Source: Bacteroides rodentium JCM 16496 | GTDB lineage: Bacteria > Bacteroidota > Bacteroidia > Bacteroidales > Bacteroidaceae | Assembly: GCF_000614125.1 (NCBI RefSeq) | Contig: NZ_BAKJ01000009.1 | Span: forward strand, 1-64,000 | DNA length: 64,000 nucleotides | Direction of reading: 5' to 3' | Shown: positions 20,913 through 29,861 of the stretch, piece by piece | Numbering within the stretch: the first letter of the stretch is position 1 | Layout of the letters: every line of letters starts with the position of its first letter | Translations under genes and position numbers: made by a program | The notes under the pieces: generated by a model | What the model saw: the letters and a program-made list of their open reading frames with translations, nothing else | The model's database searches: none | Told to the model about the DNA's origin: nothing

Positions 20913-21202
20913 ATTATCCTTTTCTTCCTTGGTATATTCTAATTTTCTCTATATGGGCGTGACGTTTCGGAAACAACGCATAGGCTTTTCGATTTTGGAC
21001 TATAGTTTTGTGTCATGCAGCGTTATCCTGTCTGCTTCTGTTTTTTTTTCAGTCATCAATACGGCCTTTGACGTATGTATCCCGAAAAAATATCCATAGA
21101 ATTTCCGTTTTTCTGTTCCGTGCCTTGAACTTTGCCAGGGATACAACCTCTTTTTTCTGTATTATATGTGTAAGATTAACGGAGGAATTCAAATTTTAAT
21201 CG

Positions 21203-21210
21203 TAATTTTG
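21203..21210 (+). promoter_or_regulatory. Promoter -7 box of ruvX
   Basis: TAATTTTG matches TAnnTTTG, but it is only 10 bp upstream of the ATG. The leader would be nearly absent if used. Confidence 0.45.
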
Positions 21211-21219
21211 TAGCCCATT

Positions 21220-21644
21220 ATGAGTAGAATAATAGCCATAGACTACGGTCGGAAACGCACGGGAATAGCCGTGAGCGATACATTGCAGATGATTGCGAAT
21301 GGGCTGACAACTGTGCCTACACACCAATTGTTGCAGTTTCTTCTTGATTATGTGGCTAAGGAGCCGGTAGAGCGTATCTTGGTAGGCCTTCCTAAGCAGA
21401 TGAACAATGAGGCTTCGGAAAACATGAAGAATATCGAACCTTTTGTCCGTTCGCTGAAGAAGAAACTGCCTGACATGCCGGTTGAATATGTAGACGAGCG
21501 TTTTACTTCTGTTCTGGCTCATCGGACGATGCTCGAGCTGGATTGAAAAAGAAGGACCGCCAAAACAAAGCGCTGGTGGATGAAATCAGTGCAACTATTA
21601 TTCTGCAAACTTATTTGGAGAACAAACGTTTCTCCTCTTTATAA
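21220..21644 (+). CDS. ruvX: Holliday junction resolvase-like protein RuvX/YqgF (frameshifted in this assembly)
   Basis: RNase H-fold protein of the YqgF/RuvX family, linked to pre-16S rRNA 5' maturation and proposed as a Holliday junction resolvase. The N-terminal IIAIDYGRKRTGIAVSD carries the first metal-binding Asp; VGLPKQMNNE and YVDERFTS are family motifs. The frame breaks at 21537/21538: after RTMLE a stop soon follows, while AGLKKKDRQNKALVDEISA continues in the next frame. A lost G (GAGGCT to GAGCT) explains it. Repaired length is 141 residues, normal for the family. It lies 43 bp upstream of def, a common Bacteroidetes order. Confidence 0.9.
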
Positions 21645-21654
21645 TCTATAGAAA

Positions 21655-21682
21655 GTAATTTGTAATTAGTAATTTGTAGTTA
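21655..21682. repeat. Heptad (7-bp period) array between ruvX and def
   Basis: Four adjacent 7-mers: GTAATTT, GTAATTA, GTAATTT, GTAGTTA. They end five bases before the def ATG. Other arrays with the same period lie at 36900-36997, 39000-39112 and 59916-59957. Confidence 0.7.
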
Positions 21683-21687
21683 AAGAA

Positions 21688-22245
21688 ATGATTTTACCCA
21701 TTTATGTGTACGGCCAGCCCGTATTGAGAAAGGTAGCAGAGGATATTGCCCCGGACTATCCGAATTTGAAAGAACTTATTGAGAATATGTTTGAAACGAT
21801 GGACCATGCCGAAGGCGTAGGACTTGCAGCACCGCAGATTGGGCTTCCCATCCGCGTGGTGGTAATCGATTTGGATGTACTTTCCGAAGATATGCCGAAA
21901 TACAAGGATTTTCGCAAAGCGTATATCAATGCCCATATCCTGGAAGTGTCCGGTGAGGAAGTTTCTATGGACGAGGGTTGCTTGAGCCTTCCAGGAATTC
22001 ATGAATCAGTGAAACGTGGCAACAAAATACGCGTGCAATATCTGGACGAAAATCTGGAACCGCACGATGAGATTGTCGAAGGCTACCTGGCACGCGTGAT
22101 GCAGCACGAGTTCGACCATCTGGAAGGAAAGATGTTCATCGACCATTTGTCTCCGTTGCGCAAGCAGATGATTAAAGGAAAACTGAATGCCATGTTGAAA
22201 GGTAAGGCACACTGCACTTATAAGGTGAAAACCATAAAGAAATAA
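21688..22245 (+). CDS. def: Peptide deformylase
   Basis: 185-residue metalloenzyme that removes the N-formyl group from nascent proteins. All three motifs are present: [10 protein letters not shown] (43-52), EGCLSLPG with metal ligand Cys98, and QHEFDHLEG with His140, Glu141 and His144. It follows ruvX and precedes a TPR protein gene that has its own promoter. Confidence 0.96.
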   Translation: MILPIYVYGQPVLRKVAEDIAPDYPNLKELIENMFETMDHAEGVGLAAPQIGLPIRVVVIDLDVLSEDMPKYKDFRKAYINAHILEVSGEEVSMDEGCLSLPGIHESVKRGNKIRVQYLDENLEPHDEIVEGYLARVMQHEFDHLEGKMFIDHLSPLRKQMIKGKLNAMLKGKAHCTYKVKTIKK

Positions 22246-22325
22246 GTCTACCATATAATATGGTATAAAAGGCTCAAAAAATATAAAAAGTGTTCCGTTA
22301 ATCCCGACAAGTAAACGAAAAACGT

Positions 22326-22333
22326 TACTTTTG
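22326..22333 (+). promoter_or_regulatory. Promoter -7 box of the TPR protein gene
   Basis: TACTTTTG matches TAnnTTTG, 29 bp upstream of the ATG. The upstream -33 region is AT-rich without an exact TTTG. Confidence 0.5.
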
Positions 22334-22361
22334 TTTCGTTTACAAGCATTTATAAAACAAG

Positions 22362-24422
22362 ATGATAAAAAAAATACTGACGGCTATTTTGCTGTTACCC
22401 ACATTGTTGTATGCACAAATCAATACGGAACGGGTAATGACCATTGCTCGGAATGCATTGTATTTTGAGGATTACGTGCTTTCTATCCAATATTTTAATC
22501 AGGTAATCAACGCGAAACCTTATTTATATGAGCCTTATTTCTTCCGTGGACTGGCAAAAATCAATTTGGATGACTATCAGGGAGCGGAGAGTGATTGTGA
22601 TGCTGCGATTCAGCGGAACCCTTTTGTGGTAGGTGCTTACCAGATCAGAGGGCTGGCACGTATCCGTCAGAACAAGTTTGACGAGGCGATTGAAGATTAT
22701 AAAACTGCCATCAAATACGACCCGGAGAATGTGGTGCTTTGGCATAATCTCTCCCTTTGCCATATTCAGAAAGAAGATTATGAGGCGGCTAAGGAAGATT
22801 TGGGTACGCTTCTGACAATTGCCCCCAGATATACACGGGCCTATCTGATGCGCGGGGAAGTCTCCCTGAAACAGAACGATACGATACAAGCTTTGCGTGA
22901 TTTTGACAAAGCCATCGATATGGACCGTTATGACCCGGATGGATGGGGGGCAAGAGCCATTGTACGCCTCCAACAGGGGAAGTATAAAGAGGCTGAAGCT
23001 GATTTGGACCAGTCTATCCATCTGAGTGCAAAGAATGCCGGTAACTATATCAACCGTGCCTTGGCGCGTTTCCATCAGAATAATTTGAGAGGTGCCATGA
23101 GTGATTATGATTTGGCTTTGGATATTGATCCGAATAATTTTCTCGGGCATTACAACCGCGGTTTGCTGCGTGCCCAGGTGGGCGATGACAACCGGGCAAT
23201 AGAGGACTTTGATTTTGTGTTGAAGATGGAACCGGATAACATGATGGCCACCTTCAATCGTGGTTTGTTACGTGCGCAGACGGGGGATTACCGGGGAGCT
23301 ATCAGTGACTATTCCAAAGTGATTGCAGAATATCCTAATTTTATGGCCGGCTATTATCAGCGTGCCGAAGCCCGTAAAAAGATTGGCGACCATAAGGGAG
23401 CCGAGCAGGATGAGTTCAAAATCATGAAGATGCAGATAGACAAGCGTAACGGTGTTTCTTCTGATGACAAAAAGGAAGGTGACGACAGTAAGGATGTTGC
23501 GGATAATTCCTCGGAAAACTCCAATGGAGATGGCGGGAAGACCCGTAAGAAATCCGACAAGAACATGGAAAATTATCGGAAAATTGTAATAGCGGACGAT
23601 TCGGAAGCTGACCAGCGTTATAAGAGCGATTATCGCGGACGTGTACAAGACCGGAATGTGACCATCAAGCTCGAGCCGATGTATGCTTTGACTTATTATG
23701 AGAAACTGAGCGATGTGAAGCGTATCGTACATTATCATAAGTATATTGAGGAACTGAACCATTCGAAACTGTTCCCGAAGCCACTGCGCATCACCAATAT
23801 GGAAGCTCCGTTGACGGAGGAACAAGTACGCTTCCACTTTGCTTTGATAGACGCTCATACGTCTGATGTGGTGGCTGACGAGAAGAACGCCAAGAAACGT
23901 TTCATGAGAGGTCTGGACTTCTATCTGGTGCAGGATTTTGCCAGTTCCATAGATGACTTTACAAAGAGTATCTTGTTGGACGACACTTTCTTCCCGGCAT
24001 ACTTTATGCGTGCTTTGGTGCGTTATAAGCAACTGGAATATAAAAAGGCCGAAGCCACAATGAGTGAAGGTGCCACTTCGGGTACAACGGAAATGAAGAA
24101 GCCTGAAGTGACAGCCATCGATTATGAAGTTGTGAAGAATGACCTGGATCACGTTATTCAATTAGCTCCTGATTTTGTCTATGGCTATTATAACCGTGGC
24201 AATGTGTCTTCGTTGCTGAAGGATTACCGTGCCGCCTTGGCGGATTATGACAAGGCGATTGAGCTGAGTCCCGATTTTGCTGAAGCATACTTTAACCGTG
24301 GGTTGACGCACATCTTCCTGGGGAATAACAAACAAGGTATTGCCGATTTGAGTAAAGCCGGAGAGTTGGGCATTGTCTCGGCCTATAATATTATAAAGAG
24401 GTTTACAGATACACGGGAATAA
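22362..24422 (+). CDS. Secreted tetratricopeptide-repeat protein
   Basis: 686 residues with a signal peptide ending near LLYAQ (residue 19). About nine TPR units of 34 residues run from about 30 to 350 (for example NYINRALARFHQNNLRGAMSDYDLALDIDPNN). A charged low-complexity stretch (about 365-405, Lys/Asp/Ser rich) separates these from a second block of TPRs at about 520-680. It probably scaffolds a periplasmic or membrane-associated complex; no catalytic domain is visible. Homologues occur next to def/thrS in Bacteroides, but their role is unknown to me. Confidence 0.85.
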   Translation: MIKKILTAILLLPTLLYAQINTERVMTIARNALYFEDYVLSIQYFNQVINAKPYLYEPYFFRGLAKINLDDYQGAESDCDAAIQRNPFVVGAYQIRGLARIRQNKFDEAIEDYKTAIKYDPENVVLWHNLSLCHIQKEDYEAAKEDLGTLLTIAPRYTRAYLMRGEVSLKQNDTIQALRDFDKAIDMDRYDPDGWGARAIVRLQQGKYKEAEADLDQSIHLSAKNAGNYINRALARFHQNNLRGAMSDYDLALDIDPNNFLGHYNRGLLRAQVGDDNRAIEDFDFVLKMEPDNMMATFNRGLLRAQTGDYRGAISDYSKVIAEYPNFMAGYYQRAEARKKIGDHKGAEQDEFKIMKMQIDKRNGVSSDDKKEGDDSKDVADNSSENSNGDGGKTRKKSDKNMENYRKIVIADDSEADQRYKSDYRGRVQDRNVTIKLEPMYALTYYEKLSDVKRIVHYHKYIEELNHSKLFPKPLRITNMEAPLTEEQVRFHFALIDAHTSDVVADEKNAKKRFMRGLDFYLVQDFASSIDDFTKSILLDDTFFPAYFMRALVRYKQLEYKKAEATMSEGATSGTTEMKKPEVTAIDYEVVKNDLDHVIQLAPDFVYGYYNRGNVSSLLKDYRAALADYDKAIELSPDFAEAYFNRGLTHIFLGNNKQGIADLSKAGELGIVSAYNIIKRFTDTRE

Positions 24423-24462
24423 CATTTTTTTGCTAAAAAATAGAATATCAAAAAGAATTAGC

Positions 24463-24470
24463 TATTTTTG
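24463..24470 (+). promoter_or_regulatory. Promoter -7 box of the thrS operon
   Basis: TATTTTTG fits TAnnTTTG, 33 bp before the thrS ATG. No T-box or other leader structure fits in so short a leader. Confidence 0.6.
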
Positions 24471-24502
24471 CGTTTCTGAAAAATGAAATATACATATAAA
24501 CT

Positions 24503-26443
24503 ATGATAAAGATAACATTTCCAGACGGCTCTGTTCGTGAATATAACGAAGGAGTAACGGGACTGCAGATTGCAGAAAGCATCAGTTCGCGATTGGCACA
24601 AGACGTGCTGGCTTGTGGCGTGAACGGAGAAACTTATGATTTGGGGCGTCCTATCATGCAAGACGCTGAAGTGGTTCTTTACAAATGGGAGGATGAGCAG
24701 GGCAAGCATGCCTTTTGGCATACCAGTGCCCACTTGCTGGCCGAAGCTTTGCAGGAACTCTATCCGGGTATCCAGTTCGGTATCGGTCCTGCTATCGAAA
24801 ACGGTTTCTACTATGATGTGGACCCGGGTGAAACGACTATCAAGGAAGCTGACCTTCCGGCCATTGAGAAAAAGATGGCTGAACTGGTAGCTAAGAAAGA
24901 AGCGGTTGTCAGACAAGATATTGCCAAGGCAGATGCTTTGAAGATGTTCGGTGACCGTGGAGAAACTTATAAATGCGAGCTGATTTCCGAATTGGAAGAC
25001 GGCCACATCACAACTTATACGCAGGGTGCATTTACCGACTTGTGCCGTGGCCCTCACTTGATGACCACAGCGCCTATCAAGGCTATTAAGCTGACTTCCG
25101 TTGCCGGTGCTTATTGGCGTGGACAGGAGGACCGTAAGATGATGACCCGTATCTATGGTATCACCTTCCCGAAGAAGAAGATGCTGGATGAGTATCTTGT
25201 CCTGCTGGAAGAAGCCAAGAAGCGCGACCACCGCAAAATCGGTAAGGAGATGGACTTGTTCATGTTCTCCGACACCGTAGGTAAGGGACTCCCGATGTGG
25301 CTACCCAAAGGTACTGCACTGCGCATCCGCTTGCAGGACTTCTTGCGCCGCATTCAGGCCCGTTACGATTATCAGGAAGTAATGTGTCCGCCCATCGGCA
25401 ACAAATTGCTTTACATCACTTCCGGACACTATGCAAAATATGGTAAGGACTCCTTCCAGCCCATCCACACACCGGAAGAAGGGGAAGAGTACTTCTTGAA
25501 ACCGATGAACTGCCCTCACCACTGTATGATTTATAAGAACTCACCCCGTTCTTACAAAGATCTGCCTTTGCGTTTGGCAGAGTTCGGTACGGTTTGCCGT
25601 TACGAGCAGAGTGGCGAGTTGCACGGTTTGACACGTGTACGTAGCTTTACGCAAGATGATGCGCATATCTTCTGCCGTCCGGACCAGGTGAAGGATGAGT
25701 TCCTTCGTGTCATGGATATTATCTCCATCGTGTTCGAGTCTATGGATTTCGAAAACTTCGAGGCACAGATTTCCTTGCGCGACAAGGTGAACCGCGAAAA
25801 ATATATCGGTAGCGACGAGAACTGGGAAAAAGCAGAACGCGCCATCATCGAAGCTTGCGAAGAAAAAGGTCTGAAGGCGAAAGTAGAATACGGCGAAGCC
25901 GCTTTCTATGGTCCGAAACTGGACTTCATGGTGAAGGATGCCATCGGTCGCCGTTGGCAGCTGGGTACCATCCAGGTGGACTACAACCTGCCGGAACGTT
26001 TCCAGCTGGAATATACCGGCGCCGACAATCAGAAGCACCGTCCCGTAATGGTTCACCGTGCTCCGTTCGGCTCCATGGAACGCTTCGTAGCTGTGCTTAT
26101 TGAGCATACGGCTGGCAAGTTCCCGTTGTGGCTGACTCCCGACCAGGTTGCCATTCTGCCTATCAGCGAGAAGTTCAACGACTATGCGCATGAAGTGAAA
26201 CAATATTTGAAGCGATATGACATCCGTGCCATTGTGGATGAACGCAATGAAAAGATTGGCCGTAAGATTCGTGACAATGAGATGAAGCGTATTCCGTACA
26301 TGCTGGTTGTAGGTGAAAAGGAGGCTGAAAACAAGGAAGTTGCTGTCCGTAAGCAGGGAGAAGGTGATAAGGGAACCATGAAATTTGAAGAATTTGCCAA
26401 AAAAATGAACGAAGAAGTTCAGAATATGATAAATAAATGGTAA
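24503..26443 (+). CDS. thrS: Threonyl-tRNA synthetase
   Basis: 646-residue class II aminoacyl-tRNA synthetase. The N-terminal TGS domain (about 1-60) is followed by the editing domain with the [11 protein letters not shown] zinc-site-like motif, then the catalytic core with MNCPHHC, the motif 2 region [24 protein letters not shown] and the motif 3 region [11 protein letters not shown]. The anticodon-binding domain (about 545-646) starts at [10 protein letters not shown]. The gene is intact and is the first of thrS-infC-rpmI-rplT. Confidence 0.98.
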   Translation: MIKITFPDGSVREYNEGVTGLQIAESISSRLAQDVLACGVNGETYDLGRPIMQDAEVVLYKWEDEQGKHAFWHTSAHLLAEALQELYPGIQFGIGPAIENGFYYDVDPGETTIKEADLPAIEKKMAELVAKKEAVVRQDIAKADALKMFGDRGETYKCELISELEDGHITTYTQGAFTDLCRGPHLMTTAPIKAIKLTSVAGAYWRGQEDRKMMTRIYGITFPKKKMLDEYLVLLEEAKKRDHRKIGKEMDLFMFSDTVGKGLPMWLPKGTALRIRLQDFLRRIQARYDYQEVMCPPIGNKLLYITSGHYAKYGKDSFQPIHTPEEGEEYFLKPMNCPHHCMIYKNSPRSYKDLPLRLAEFGTVCRYEQSGELHGLTRVRSFTQDDAHIFCRPDQVKDEFLRVMDIISIVFESMDFENFEAQISLRDKVNREKYIGSDENWEKAERAIIEACEEKGLKAKVEYGEAAFYGPKLDFMVKDAIGRRWQLGTIQVDYNLPERFQLEYTGADNQKHRPVMVHRAPFGSMERFVAVLIEHTAGKFPLWLTPDQVAILPISEKFNDYAHEVKQYLKRYDIRAIVDERNEKIGRKIRDNEMKRIPYMLVVGEKEAENKEVAVRKQGEGDKGTMKFEEFAKKMNEEVQNMINKW

Positions 26444-26564
26444 CTTTGCGCCCAATTGTAGAAGCATAGCATATATTAGATGTTCTAAAGATCGCTTTTA
26501 CTTAACATAAAACATTAATTTGGGAATAGTAAATAAGAAACAAACTGGAAGTAAACGTTATTTA

Positions 26565-27167
26565 ATGAAGAATGACAGCTTAAAAGGGCAACATCGGATT
26601 AACGAACAAATCCGGGCCAAAGAAGTCCGCATAGTGGGCGATGAAGTAGAACCAAAAGTGTATCCGATAGCGCAAGCTTTAAGACTTGCTGAAGAACATG
26701 AAGCGGATCTCGTGGAGATATCTCCAAATGCACAACCCCCTGTTTGTCGTATTATTGATTATTCTAAATTTCTTTATCAGTTAAAGAAGCGTCAGAAAGA
26801 ACAAAAGGCAAAGCAGGTGAAGGTGAACGTGAAGGAAATACGTTTTGGACCTCAGACTGATGACCATGACTATAACTTCAAGTTGAAGCATGCCAAAGGC
26901 TTTTTGGAAGATGGCGATAAGGTGAAAGCCTACGTATTCTTTAAAGGCCGTTCTATCTTGTTCAAAGAGCAAGGAGAAGTGTTGCTGCTCCGTTTTGCCA
27001 ATGACTTGGAAGACTATGCGAAGGTAGACCAGATGCCGATTTTGGAAGGAAAGAGAATGACAATCCAGCTTTCTCCGAAGAAAGTGGCGGCACCTAAGAA
27101 GAGCGCGGCTCCCAAGCCTGCCGAAGATGCGCCAAAGGCTGCGTCGGCTGAAACCGAAGAAGAATAA
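26565..27167 (+). CDS. infC: Translation initiation factor IF-3
   Basis: IF-3 binds the 30S subunit, blocks premature 50S joining and checks start codons. From ATG 26565 ([17 protein letters not shown]) it has 200 residues, with the N-terminal domain, lysine-rich linker ([14 protein letters not shown]) and C-terminal domain. A C-terminal Ala/Lys/Pro/Glu tail is typical of Bacteroides. The frame stays open upstream to TTG 26520 and ATT 26514. Since infC genes elsewhere use AUU as a rare autoregulatory start, a start there is possible. Confidence 0.93.
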   Translation: MKNDSLKGQHRINEQIRAKEVRIVGDEVEPKVYPIAQALRLAEEHEADLVEISPNAQPPVCRIIDYSKFLYQLKKRQKEQKAKQVKVNVKEIRFGPQTDDHDYNFKLKHAKGFLEDGDKVKAYVFFKGRSILFKEQGEVLLLRFANDLEDYAKVDQMPILEGKRMTIQLSPKKVAAPKKSAAPKPAEDAPKAASAETEEE

Positions 27168-27234
27168 AGAAGTGAGTAACGCCATAGGTATAGTGCGTTA
27201 CCATATAATTTAATAATTAAAAAGTTTAAAAAAG

Positions 27235-27432
27235 ATGCCAAAGATGAAGACTAACTCCGGTTCTAAAAAGAGATTCACTCTTACCGGAACAGGTAAAATC
27301 AAAAGAAAGCACGCTTTTCATAGTCACATCCTGACTAAGAAAACTAAGAAGCAGAAAAGAAACTTGTGCTACTCTACACTTGTTAGTACAACAGATGTAA
27401 GCCAGGTGAAAGAGCTTTTAGCAATGAAGTAA
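27235..27432 (+). CDS. rpmI: Large ribosomal subunit protein bL35
   Basis: 65-residue basic protein with [14 protein letters not shown] and [14 protein letters not shown] motifs of bL35. It sits between infC and rplT in the conserved order. Confidence 0.97.
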   Translation: MPKMKTNSGSKKRFTLTGTGKIKRKHAFHSHILTKKTKKQKRNLCYSTLVSTTDVSQVKELLAMK

Positions 27433-27532
27433 TTGAAAAGCGTACAAAAGTATTAAAGTTATTAACCGAATGCATTAGCTTTAAGTCCGCTGCGTGAAGT
27501 AACGGCGCTAACATTCAAAAACAAGTAAAACT

Positions 27533-27883
27533 ATGCCAAGATCAGTAAATCATGTTGCTTCTAAAGCAAGAAGAAAGAAAATTTTGAAATTGACCAGAGG
27601 TTACTTTGGTGCAAGAAAGAACGTTTGGACCGTTGCCAAGAATACTTGGGAAAAAGGTTTGACCTATGCGTTCCGTGACCGTAAGAACAAGAAGAGAAAC
27701 TTCCGTGCTTTGTGGATTCAGCGTATCAACGCTGCCGCTCGTCTGGAAGGTATGTCTTATTCTAAGCTGATGGGCGCTTTGCACAAAGCAGGTATCGAAA
27801 TCAACCGCAAAGTATTGGCTGATTTAGCGATGAACCATCCGGAAGCTTTCAAGGCTATCGTTGCTAAAGCAAAGGCTGCATAA
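27533..27883 (+). CDS. rplT: Large ribosomal subunit protein bL20
   Basis: 116-residue bL20, an early 23S rRNA assembly protein. It starts [19 protein letters not shown] and contains [25 protein letters not shown] residues. In other bacteria L20 represses rpmI-rplT translation through mRNA structure; the 100-bp rpmI-rplT gap could hold such a site but I see no clear pseudoknot. Confidence 0.97.
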   Translation: MPRSVNHVASKARRKKILKLTRGYFGARKNVWTVAKNTWEKGLTYAFRDRKNKKRNFRALWIQRINAAARLEGMSYSKLMGALHKAGIEINRKVLADLAMNHPEAFKAIVAKAKAA

Positions 27884-27908
27884 AAACAGTTAGCAGACAA
27901 ATTACGAG

Positions 27909-27946
27909 GTGCTGATTACTCTTTTGGTAGTCAGCACTTTTTGTTT
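27909..27946 (+). terminator. Terminator of the thrS-infC-rpmI-rplT operon
   Basis: GTGCTGATTAC pairs with GTAGTCAGCAC (one G-T pair), followed by TTTTTG. It lies 26 bp after rplT. Confidence 0.85.
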
Positions 27947-28006
27947 TCTGATACTCCGGGGAGGAGCCAAAACTTAAAAAGGACTTGAAACAATTTACTG
28001 CTTTTA

Positions 28007-28038
28007 CTTGTTTCTTTCATAGAAACTCATTACCTTTG
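28007..28038 (+). promoter_or_regulatory. Promoter of the Bacteroidales-1 RNA
   Basis: CTTG at 28007-28010 and TACCTTTG at 28031-28038 are 20 bp apart, a good -33/-7 pair. It lies after the rplT terminator and before an ORF-free, structured region. Confidence 0.8.
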
Positions 28039-28043
28039 TTATA

Positions 28044-28280
28044 GAAAAAATAGCCGCATTGATTGGATCGGGAAACTCATCAATTTTTATGAAATACCGA
28101 GACAAGCTTCGCTTCTCAATGGCGGGCCACGCCCTTCGGGGTAACTCTTGAGTCGGTGGATTACAAAGAGGAGGAGCACTCAAATCATGTCATACGGAGT
28201 TTCATCACATCATCGGTGCGGCTTTCTATAAAAGAGGAACGGTAATCTGTTTGGATAGCCGTTCCTCTTTCTTGTTTTTA
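28044..28280 (+). ncRNA. Bacteroidales-1 RNA (probable 6S-like RNA)
   Basis: An ORF-free transcription unit of about 235 nt with its own promoter (28007-28038) and a strong terminator (GAGGAACGG at 28234-28242, CCGTTCCTC at 28259-28267, then TTTCTTG). The interior is GC-rich and structured, for example GGCGGGCCACGCCC at about 28120. Position directly downstream of rplT is the known context of the Bacteroidales-1 RNA family, which some authors consider a 6S RNA candidate that binds RNA polymerase. Identification rests on context, promoter and terminator, not on an alignment. The 5' end is estimated from the -7 box. Confidence 0.78.
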
Positions 28281-28298
28281 GGCAGAATTTAGGGCGTT

Positions 28299-28474
28299 GA
28301 GACGGAAATATGCGGTGCTGAAATGAATGAGGTATGACGCTGAAACAGATGATGCATTGAGGCAAAACAGATGATGCATTGAGGCAAAACAGATGATGTA
28401 TTCAGGCGAGACAGATGATGTGTTTATGCAAAACAGACCATCTGTTTCGGGTGAACGGATGGTCTGTTTTGAAA
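28299..28474. repeat. 22-bp tandem array (array 3)
   Basis: Eight units of exactly 22 bp start at 28299, 28321, 28343, 28365, 28387, 28409, 28431 and 28453. The best-conserved part is AAACAGATGATGCATTGAGG; units 3 and 4 are nearly identical, and the outer units are diverged but keep the phase. The last two units form a hairpin (28430-28470). It lies between the Bacteroidales-1 RNA and the 3' end of the DUF418 gene. The period equals that of the palindrome arrays elsewhere in the window. Confidence 0.8.
28430..28470. terminator. Long hairpin at the end of array 3
   Basis: AAAACAGACCATCTGTT (28430-28446) pairs with AACGGATGGTCTGTTTT (28454-28470) around a 7-base loop, with one T-G mismatch. 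It ends 19 bp from the DUF418 stop codon, so it probably terminates that minus-strand gene. The arms are array units that have become complementary. Confidence 0.65.
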
Positions 28475-28488
28475 AGAGGTTTATAGGG

Positions 28489-29657
28489 TTATTTCAACCA
28501 GGTAGCCCGCTTCCAAAGGTATTCCAGTGGACCGTGTGTGTGGCGGTTCATCCACCAGTGGCAGAAGGCAAGTTGCAGGGCAAAGAGGCCGATACCTACC
28601 AGGCAACTGGCTGTGATGCCTAATTGGTCGTGCAGACCAAGTCCCCAGTTGTAGAACAAGAAGGATCCTATAATGCTCTGTGTGATGTAGTTCGTAAGAC
28701 TCATTTTGCCATAAGGGGCAATCTTCATCAGCCGGTCGTGCAGGTCTGTCCGGTAGAAGGCAAACATCACGCCTGCTACCAGTATCAGCATGAACGAGAA
28801 TTTGGACAAGGAAGTGATGATGAGTTTCAGCGGGGTCAGTGCGGACTTGTCTGTGATGAAGTCTGGCAGCATGTTGCCTAAGCCATATAGAGGGAAGAAG
28901 GCTATGAGGGCACCGCAAAGTACCTTGTTCCAGAACTTTATGTTTTCTTGCAGGAAAAGCCCTCTACGGCCTATCAGCATTCCGAATAGGAAGAGGGCGG
29001 CTGTTTGGAATACGCGTGCATTATCCCATGCCCAAGCAAGGCTGGCGAGCTGGCCTTCCCATAAATTCACCCGCAGCGTTTCGAGGAAGGTGCCGTGGCT
29101 TTGTGCTTCGAAAGTAGCTCTCCAGAAGTCACCCGTAGGAGGGAAGGAGTTACGAAGGAGGAATCTATGCAGGCACGTATCACGTAGTAGAGTGGCAGGG
29201 GTTGTATCAGCAGTATGCAGGCAAGGATAAATACCGTTTTGTCCTTCATCCGGCAGGTGAGCGGCAGGATAAAGCCTACCAGCGAATAGAGCACCAATAC
29301 TTCGGCAGTGAAGAAAACGGCATTGATATTACCCAAAATGAAGAGTAACACCAATCGCCAGCAAAAGCGCAAGCGGAAATCGTTGCCACGCATCCGCTGG
29401 TTGTTGTCCTGGATGAAGAAGCTGAATCCAAAGAGCAGGGCAAACACGGCATAAGCCTTTCCACCGAACATGAAGAACAGACCGTCCCAGATGGCGCGGT
29501 CGGAGAAGTTGAGCCAGGCGCTTTGTGTGGATGTGTCGGGGTAGGAGTAGAAGTTGAAGTGTTCAATGGCGTGCAACACGATGATGCCCATAACGGCAAG
29601 CCCACGAAGCACATCGGCAACGTCGATACGTGGCTGTTTGATGAATTGTTGTGTCAT
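28489..29657 (-). CDS. DUF418 family membrane protein (frameshifted in this assembly)
   Basis: Polytopic inner-membrane protein of about 389 residues after repair. The N-terminus RIDVADVLRGLAVMGIIVLHAIEHF resembles the first helix of acyltransferase-3-like DUF418 proteins. The C-terminal half has the typical GKMSLTNYITQSIIGSFLFY motif. The frame breaks near 29158: the C-terminal frame reads LLRNSFPPTGDFWRATFEAQ through the overlap, whereas the N-terminal frame runs into a stop. One lost base explains it. Function of the family is unknown. A MITE-like element lies directly upstream. Confidence 0.85.
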
Positions 29658-29681
29658 GATTTAATGTACTAAACGATAAAA

Positions 29682-29837
29682 ATAGAGGATGTGTCATAAT
29701 GAATATGTGAACACAAATTACACGAATTACACAAATATCTTTTATAGAATAGTTATTATCAGCATATTATCATTCTACAAATTTGTGTAATTCGTGTAAT
29801 TTGTGTTCACATATTCATTATGACACATCCTCTTATT
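29682..29837. repeat. MITE-like element B with about 55-bp nearly perfect arms
   Basis: The arms at about 29682-29735 and 29781-29837 are complementary over some 55 bp. They start AGAGGATGTGTCATAATG and contain ACAAATTACACGAATTACAC. The centre is about 45 bp of AT-rich sequence. The ends (GGATGTGTC/GACACATCC) match those of the element at 10592-10736, but the inner arms differ, so it is a related subfamily. It lies downstream of paaK and upstream of the DUF418 gene, both on the minus strand. Confidence 0.78.
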
Positions 29838-29861
29838 TCTACAGGAGATTGCTAAATGGGG

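Noticed and set aside
20881..21199. Short ORFs in the gap before ruvX
   Set aside because: Composition is AT-rich with no coding character, overlapping a terminator stem.
24425..24502. T-box or riboswitch before thrS
   Set aside because: The leader is only about 30 nt after the -7 box and shows no conserved T-box motif or antiterminator.
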